A DNA stretch of 64,000 bases from NCBI GenBank assembly GCA_013397865.1, contig VZTI01002652.1:3114075-3178074 (forward strand). Direction: 5' to 3'. Shown in pieces: positions 42,901-51,900 of this stretch. Source of the stretch: Struthidea cinerea. Lineage: Eukaryota > Chordata > Aves > Passeriformes > Corcoracidae. The notes under the pieces are model-generated. The model was not told the origin of the DNA, did not search any database, and was given only the letters and a program-made list of their open reading frames with translations. Positions within the stretch are counted from its first letter, which is position 1, and every line of letters begins with the position of its first letter. Both the position numbers and the translations under genes were made by a program.

Positions 42901-45900
42901 CTCCCAGTGATGTAATTTGTTATTACTAGATGTCATTTCATCTAAAATTCATGGTTGAACTTGTCTGACACAACCCAGCTATTGTCCACAAAATCATTTC
43001 TCTGCATAGAGAACTAGATCTGCAATTTCATGCTGCTAAAACTTGGCAGTAGATGCTGGGCAGACCTCAAATGAAGACATGGATCTCACTGTTCAAAATG
43101 CACTTCATTTTGTAATCCTCAGTCTCATCTGTTAGGTGCACACAAAGTACTACTAAAATGCTGTCTTTACTCTCTGTGCTTTTATTTGACATAGAAAACT
43201 TATTCAGGTGATTGATACATTCTACACATATTTCTTTAATATTAGAAATAATTCTTTTACTATTCTGTGCTTTATTTACAGACGGGTGAACAAATTCATG
43301 TCAGTTTGCCATTGTCTCAGCAAGTTTCTAATGAAAGCAGGCTTTCCATGTCTGAATCAGTTTCAGAGTTCTTTGATGCACAGGAAGTGCTTCTATCTGC
43401 CAGCTCGTCAGAAAATGAGGTAGGCTACGACAACTTGTGGCAGCTGTGCTGCTGGACAGAGTTAGGTAGTGCTACCACTAGTGAAGCTTTTTTAGTAATG
43501 CTACTTAGAATAAAAAGGTATCAGAATGTATAAAGTGTAGATAAACAAACCTGAGACTACCACAGAAAGAGGTGTAGGAGTTCTCTGAAGTGTAAAACTG
43601 AGTTGAAAGTTAGTTGTGTCAGTAACTTATGTTTAGTACATGTCCTTTCAAGGCTATGGCAGTTCCACCTGAGGATGACACAGACATTTACATCTGACTG
43701 TGCAGTCAATTAAATTTAGATTTTAAAATATTAAAAAGACTTTTAAAAAGTCTTCTACTATATATGTATATAAAGTTATTCTCTATAATGAGAGAAATAG
43801 GCAAAAAAGTAATATTTCTGAAAAAAACAGTTGTGTAAAACAATTCTTAAAAATAGTCTTTTTACCTGATGAGATTCTTGTTTTGCAAAATGATGTTTAT
43901 ATAATTTGTTTACTGAAACACAAGTTGTATTTTATTGTTTGGTTCTTTATAAAAAGCACAGATCTGACTATCTCTTCTCACCTCCCATCCCTAGCGCATT
44001 ATGTTATCAATTTTTTGTTCATCCCTGATCTTACTTGAAGCCTCCTTTTGCAGATCTCATGTCTGTATTTGGATAACAAGGAATTCAGAAATGTGAGGAC
44101 GTCGTAGCATTTGTTTTGACACTTTTAGTGCATTGGCACTATGGACTGATTGAACCATCCAGTTGATTTAGTTAATAGTTCTAATTGGATACAAATTTCT
44201 TTGGATATTTGTGTCTCAGTTAGCTATTTTTGTCTATTTTGGTAGTATATTTCATATCTATTTGAGTTAATGGATATTTTATTTATGTTTTAGGCTTCTG
44301 ATGATGAATCTTATATCAGTGATGTGAGTGACAATATATCTGAGGACAACACCAGTGTTGCAGACAACATTTCTCGGCAAAGTATACTGTGTTTCAAACT
44401 TTGGGAAATTACGTTGGTTATGTTCATGTACCAGAATTACTGCATGTCAATACAAGACCAACTGAGCTGAAAACAGTGAAGTTGGGCTTGCTTGTTCTGG
44501 CAGTGATTTGGTTGAATGGAGAACTCTGTTTTTCTTAGTCTGGTGCTTTCTTACAATAATATTTTTTTCCCTTCCCAGTTCTTAATGGTGAGCTAACAGG
44601 AGGCGCATTCAGAAATGGACGGAGAACTTGTCTCCCAGCTCCCAGCCCTGACACCAGTAACATCAATCTGTGGAATATTTTAAGAAATAACATTGGCAAA
44701 GATCTTTCCAAAGTATCCATGCCAGTTGAGCTAAATGAACCTCTGAATACCTTGCAACATCTTTGTGAAGAGCTGGAATACAGTGAACTCTTGGACAAGG
44801 CTGCTGAAACAGATGATCCTTATGAACGCATGGTAATGCATTTAGCGTAGCACTTCTGTCTGTATTAAAAAGGGAACTGTTGAGTGGGGTCTATGCAGAG
44901 TCTTCTCTTTCTTCTCCTGGTCACAGACAACAGACCTCCCTGCTGGGTCAGAAGAGTGTTGTGAACAGTTACAGGTGGTAGGTTTGATCTGAACAAGGCT
45001 GAGGGACTTTTCTTGACCTCAAACCAAGTCCTGCAGTTGTAGCTCATTTATTTAAGATTGATCTCACGCTCTATGACTGTAGATGTAGGCATTGGCAGTT
45101 TCTAACCCTGCAGCATCCTTTCCTGGTTTTCAGTGATCATGTCCAGCAGCGTTCAAGAGTTAATCAAGTCTGTGGCTGGCTTATGATCAATATAGGTGTG
45201 AATAAGATGTCCTCCCAGGCAATTTCTAATAGAGAAGTTTCAAAACACCCAAACAAAGTTTGCCAGGGCAGCCTGTCTTCGGCTCCCCTGTAAGTATGTT
45301 TTGGGTTTTTAACTGACAGCCAGCAGCCTGTGCTCAGCTCTCAGGGTGCTTTGATCTGTCATGTCTCCTTTTCCTCAGAAGACACAGGGAAAGGCTGTAA
45401 GGGAAAGTCGGCAGTGTTGTTGCTGAACATATCTGCTGTTCCCCGGTATGGGTTGGCAGCACTGTGGATAACTAGAAGAAGAGAGGTTGCCTTTGGCTGT
45501 CATACAATAGCACACTCAAGTCCCTGAACTGCCATGTTCACAAGGCCTGCAGGAGAGTGAGGAGTCCTAAACACTGAAGAAGTTGAACCTGTCTTGCAAA
45601 AGGGAGTTGAATTATTCATCATCACATTCTGTTTTCTTACAAGACTCAGGAGATGATCCTAGTGGGTCCCTTCCAACTCAGAATATTCTGTGATTCTATC
45701 CCTCACAAAAGGAGGGAGATTCTGTGAGGAGTGGGCAGGATTGTAATGAGTAAAGCAGGCTGATTGCCACCTTTGTTGAAAAGTTTGGAAGGTCGGTATC
45801 GAAGTAGTAAGGAGAATTCAGGAAGGAAAAGCCATGGTGCAACTGAAAGCTTCCTTGGAAACGTGGATCCAATCCCCTTCTCTGCTACAGATGTCCACTG

Positions 45901-48900
45901 CAGTACTTGGGAATACAAGCCAAACTTTTAAAAAGCACCTTAAAAATGCAAACTGCACACCTGAGCTGAGGCATATGGGACTACTTGAAAAAGAGCTGAA
46001 TACCCGAAGCTTGTGGCAGCAATGCTGTGGATATGTTACTGCTTGTTCACTGTTCTCTGAAAGATCAGGACTTTGCTATCTTCAATAAGCATCCAAAAGC
46101 AGTGGAAACCTTTTTACTTCACATTGCTCTCTATATCATAAGGATAGTAAACGCCTTCATTTCTCTGCAGTGTCTTATAATTAAATTGAAAAGTAATTTG
46201 AAATTAATCTGAAAGCAGTTTTAGAAGAATGAAGGTTTTTACTGTTGAAGAAAATCCTGTGAAAACAGTGTTAATTTTGTTGATGCTGCGTTTCTGAATA
46301 ATACAAAATGAATAGAGAATGGAGCACCTATTACACAGTGGGAAGAAAACAAAGCATGTAAAATCTCACATGAGGGCTGTGTCCTCACTAGCAGGAGGAG
46401 AGGGGAACCTGGTTAAGGTTTGCCCCAGTGGTAGCATATTGCCAATAACTGACTCATTTTTATCCCTGTATTGTTTTTCTGAAGTTTTGTTTGGATTTCT
46501 GACTGGCTGATGTGATTTTCTTTTTAAACTCTGCAAATGGGACCTGTAACCTAAATAACTATGGCACATCACTTAACTTGTTACTCCCAGTAAAGCCTGG
46601 CTCAGAGATTATTAAATTGTGGTTGTGAATGTAGACAAGGGGGCTGTTAAGGCTGCACATGTGGAAGATCTGGAGATAACTCTGCGTTAAGGGCATCCTA
46701 AGTGAGAGCTGTTTATGTTTGGCACTAAATAAAATAGTTCTCATAGGAAAATGGTATGTGATCTTGTAATTAGAAGTTGTCACATAATATTTATGCACAG
46801 GAAGAAGCTCTAGAGCTGGGCCTGTTCTAGGTGACTAATGATAAGCCTGGTCAAAGGCAGACAAACTGTGTCATGTGCAGATTGTCATTTTAAGGGACTG
46901 TTGAAAGACTGAATGAGCCCATGAAGAAAAAGAAATTATATCAACGGAAGAAATAAAATTTATACCGGTTCTGGCTGGTGTGCATGGCTTCACTCTTAGG
47001 CATGCTTCATTAATCCAGTTTTCACTCTGAGCAGAGAGAGTTGTGTGGTACCACACGGTGATGGCACATACACGAGAATGTCTGCCTGTTCTCACGTTCT
47101 GGTCTGTATTTTCGCAGGTTCTCATAGCTGCCTTTGCAGCATCAGGCTATGCCTCTACATACTTTAGAGCAGGAAGCAAGCCATTTAACCCAGTGCTTGG
47201 TGAAACTTACGAATGTATTAGAGAAGACAAAGGATTTCGATTTTTCTCAGAGCAGGTAAAGGTTGTTTCTAGATAGACACTCCTCTTTAGATTTATATTT
47301 TTGGTTCTTCATTTTATAGAATAATCCCATTTTTTCTTTCTAGTTAGAATGGTTTACTTTCTTTGGAGTAAATAAATATTGTTAATATGAGTGGACTTCA
47401 TTAAACGCTAGAAGGAATACATTTTTATAGTAATCACAAGGAACTGTTTTAAGTACAGTGTTTTAAGTACAACCACTTACGTTGTATCTGTTTTCATAGC
47501 TATGTGGGCTATTTAGTTAGCATTATTATCGTATTGCAATAACAATTTTACTGTCTTGGGAATGAAAATTAAATGTTTTTAACTCAACCAAACTGTTTTT
47601 CAGGTTAGCCATCATCCTCCCATTTCAGCATGTCACTGTGAATCGAAAAACTTTGTGTTTTGGCAAGGTATACTTTTTAATTCTAAAGCATAACTTCTTT
47701 TTTATTGTCAAGTAAAAACTTTGTACAAGCTGAGTGTTGCATTTGGAACTTACTCAGAATTTCTATTCTTATTATTTTGAAGTGACATATTATAAACTGA
47801 TGATCTGATTTATTTTACTCCAAATTCTCATTCTTAAGAGTGAGCAGACATGTTACAACTTCCCCTGTCACTTTCAGCGTGTTTATAGTCTTCTGTTTAT
47901 AAGGTTTTTACCAATAAAATTACTTACACACTTACATTACTTACAGCTGAAAAAATAACTCTTTCTTTCCTTGTATCTACTGGCATGTGCCTTTAATTTG
48001 TATTGAATATTTGCATGAGATATTTGACAATCATGCAGCACAGACACAATTCTTAATTAAACTTACATTTAGTTTTTCTGACCTAATGTAATTTTCTAGT
48101 ATTTTTTCCTTTAGTACTTTCATGGCAAATTCATACTATCTACTGCCCTGTTTTGAATTGGGCAGTCTAACACATGGTCTTGTGCCACACAGAGCACTGC
48201 AAGGGGGAGACCGTGGTCATTTCAGTTTTTTAAATATGTCGCTATTTATATTCAGATATCAGGTGGAAAAACAAATTCTGGGGGAAATCAATGGAAATTC
48301 TGCCAGTTGGAACCTTGAATGTGACTCTTCCAAAGTAAGCTACTGTCCTCTCTCCTTTTGTTTTCAGTCTTTGGTGCACTCTAGTCTGTGCTGCCTTGTG
48401 AATGGGTTGGGGGAAGTGTATGCAGACATCACGTGGATTGTACTGGTGAGAGTTGGTGCCTAGCTCTAATCTCTCCTAGTGTTCAGGTGCCGTTACTGGA
48501 GCTTTTTTGAGCCTGAAGATGCATTTTTGTGTTTGGAGGAAAAATGTACAAACTCTCTAGAAAGCGATGGAGAAGAGTGGGATAGAAATGTTTTGGGAGA
48601 GAGAAGTCACTTTTTAAATGTACAAAAGTAGTGATGAGCCATTCAGAACAAGGCTGCAATGCAGGACTGTCAGCAGCTGGTGCTGTTCTAAGGCTCTCAA
48701 TGCTGCTGAGTGTTCCCTCAGAACAACCAGACCATGAAAGGTCTTTTTTCAAAAAATGGATAAACCAAAATAAGTTCTTCAGATGTTGGCAGAGTAGTGA
48801 GAAGCAGTAGCTTCACCCACCAGTAAGACTAGTTGCAGCTTGTAAATCCTAAGAACATGCAAGGAGTGGATACTTTAAATGTCTTCTGTTTTTCAGTGAT

Positions 48901-51900
48901 GTTCTTGCTCCTGTACCTTGCAGCCGGCCTTTCTTTCTGCCTCTAACAGCGTAGCATCACTCCTCCTCTTTATCCAGCTCATGAAATTGATGTAAATGCA
49001 CTCTGGAGCAGTTTTGTCTTCTGTCTTCATGCTTTCCCCTAAGCTCTGAAGGAGAATGTGCTTTGCACAATATAATTCCCTGGTTTTATTCTCTTGTTTG
49101 ACATTAGAGATGCTCTGACTGGATAGTTGTTACAGAGGGAAAGGGATGATGTGACAGTGTGCTCCTGGCTTCCTACTTCCTTTCCTTGATCTCCTTTCCA
49201 TATTTATTTTGTTCTGTTTGTGATTTAATTACATTTTCTACTTATAGCCCCAATTCACCCTTATGTTGATCTGTGGGTCACTGTCCTGCCCCTACAGGAA
49301 TTGTGGCCAAAGCACTTTATGCTCTGAGGACTTTCAATATGCCATGCAGGGCTTCAGTGGTTCATAATGGGTTTACTTGTGGTTTATAGCACCTTTCTGT
49401 AGTTCTGTGCACTAGAGCTTAGGTGAGCTTCTCTAAGGAGGATTAGTAATGTACCCAGATGAAGGACTTTGTCATCTGTGCAGATGATTTTGGGCAATAT
49501 GGTTTGTTTTTACAATAAAGGAGCAATGTTTTACTTTTTTGTCAAAATCAATCATGATTAAGAGATGTTACCAACTACTTTTTAATCTGTTCTTAGGTAT
49601 GGAGATTACTATGTCTGGAACAAAGTCACTACTTGCATACATAATATTCTTAGTGGAAGGAGATGGATAGAACACTACGGAGAGATAACCATCAGAAACA
49701 CAAAAAGCAGTGTTTGCATTTGTAAACTCACTTTTGTCAAGGTAACATATGGATGCTAATATATGTCTTATATTCATATAACTGCATAATTTAAGGATAC
49801 ATCAAGCTGTTTCTACACTATTCCTGAAGTCCAGATTCCACTTTTTATCTTTTATTTCTTTTATCAGTATTCATAAAACATAAATTGTCAAATGAGAAGG
49901 CTATGTCAAGTAGAACATTCGATATCAGTGTGTTCCATTGCTGTACTGTGCTGTAGTGTGCTGTACTGTTTTTTGATTAAAAATGAAATGTCAATTTTTT
50001 TGTATATTACCACAAGGAAAACACAAAGTCAATGTACACTACCATGCCATTTTGCTTCTCCCTTAAGTAGAATTTGTTGGTCAATAATTTATCTCTTTAG
50101 ATTACATAATGCTGCTTTCATTCATAGTATTTTAATATCCAGGCAAGGACCATATATAAAAATAGAACTCTGTATATCTATGTTACTATCAAGTATTTTC
50201 CCTAAAAATAAGTTTGTCTTCATATTGCAACAAAAGACGTCGATACCATTGCAATGTTAGCAATGGGGTGTCAACATAAATCTGAAATTTGTGTTTTGAT
50301 GGGTAACCTGAGAATGGGCAACAGGCTCTTGGATGAAGGTGTAAGAGCTAAATGTGTCTAAGAAAAGCAAAACAAAGAAGCAGAACGAAACAATTAACAA
50401 GTAATACTGACTGAATGTCTTCCCTTCTGTAGTGTTCAACACCCATCAAAGGATTCCCATACAAGTACAGGTATTTTCAGTGCTTCCTCATATAGGAAGA
50501 GGAGTGTTAGCTGGCTCTGACTGGCAAAGGGTCATTTTTGCAGAATTGTGTGGGGTTTGGGTTAATGAATGACAGTGTAGTTCTCAGATGTGCAGATAAT
50601 TTAAATACTTTTATGTCAAAACCACATAGCAAATTATGCAGAGTTTCTCCTATACTAAATCAGTTAGTGTTAGGACCATATGATTTTGAAATTTTGGTAT
50701 TCTTAGTTCCAGGTGAGCTGTTCCAACACAGAATTTGGACAGTCAGCACCACACGCCCGAGATTCATTCATTATGTGTATTGGTACAATGGGTTGTTGGA
50801 AAAGCAATGTGAGCTAGTAATTCTTGGTTAAACTTGCAGGTGAACTACTGGAATTCAAATGTAAATGAGGTCCAGGGTGTTGTGATAGATCAAGAAGGGA
50901 AGGTGGTTCACCGCCTTTTTGGAAAGTGGCATGAAGGCCTCTATTGTGGGGTTGCACCTTCAGCCAAATGTATATGGAGGCCAGGTAAGAAGCTTGTAAT
51001 AAACTCTGGAAGGTGTTGTAGAGTAAGCCTAAACTATGTGAAGCTCTTTTACCCTTCATTTTAAATACATGAAATGCTACTAAGAAATTAAAATTCCTAG
51101 CTAGACAAATAAACAAGAATTTACATGACTTTATAATAATGGTAAATGGAAATGTTCTTACAGGGCATGATCTTTTACATCTCAGTCTGACTCCTGGTCA
51201 AATGTGCTGGGGTCTTGGGGTCAACAGAAGAATAAAATTAAGAAAAAAATTGGGCATCTGGGCTGGGCTGGCCTGTCTGCCTTCTTACAGAGAGCAGGGT
51301 AACTTGTTTGGATTCAACAAACAGGGGTTTATTGAGTTTGTTGCCTTAATGCTTTATTAGCCTAGTCTTCAGAGACAATGAACACCTGGGACTTTCAGGA
51401 TCTAATTTCAACTTCCTGCTTTCTTAGAGGTCTGAGGTTGAATTAGTCATTCTTTGCACTTGTATCTTTCATATGTGCATTATGCATTATTATATTATCC
51501 AGGAATTACTGTTCTTAGAATTTTGAATCCTACTTTGTATTTTTGCTATTTTGAGCCCTACTTTGCACCCTGCTCTCTGTGATGTCTGTTCTGACTCCTC
51601 ATAGTGCTGAATCAGTCTGTGAGTGTGTGTTAAGTTCCAAAATGAACTCTAAATATCAGTTAAGGTTAGGTTTAGACAGACATTTGATAAGCCCACTTTC
51701 TGGGGAACAGGAAACTGTTTTTAACTTGAAAATCTTGAATACATTAGCTTTTTTCTAAAATAGAAGGAAGAACATAAAAGTTTTGAATCTGTTAACAAGT
51801 AATTACAATCTCTGCAGGATAAGCAGTTGAAATTAATATTTAGTGAATTTTGTTTTACCTAGAAAATAGCTCTTGATGTTTTTTAATTGTAAGAGTAAAT

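Noticed and set aside
44865..45047. Minus-strand open frame in intron 16, considered as another CR1 piece
   Set aside because: Only weak, broken similarity to the CR1 3' region. Not enough to call a repeat.
48122..48463. 113-codon plus-strand open frame around exon 19
   Set aside because: The true exon is 48256-48334, fixed by homology and splice sites. The longer frame is intronic read-through.
49892..50260. 122-codon plus-strand open frame in intron 20
   Set aside because: Lies between two securely placed OSBPL6 exons and resembles no known protein. Likely chance.
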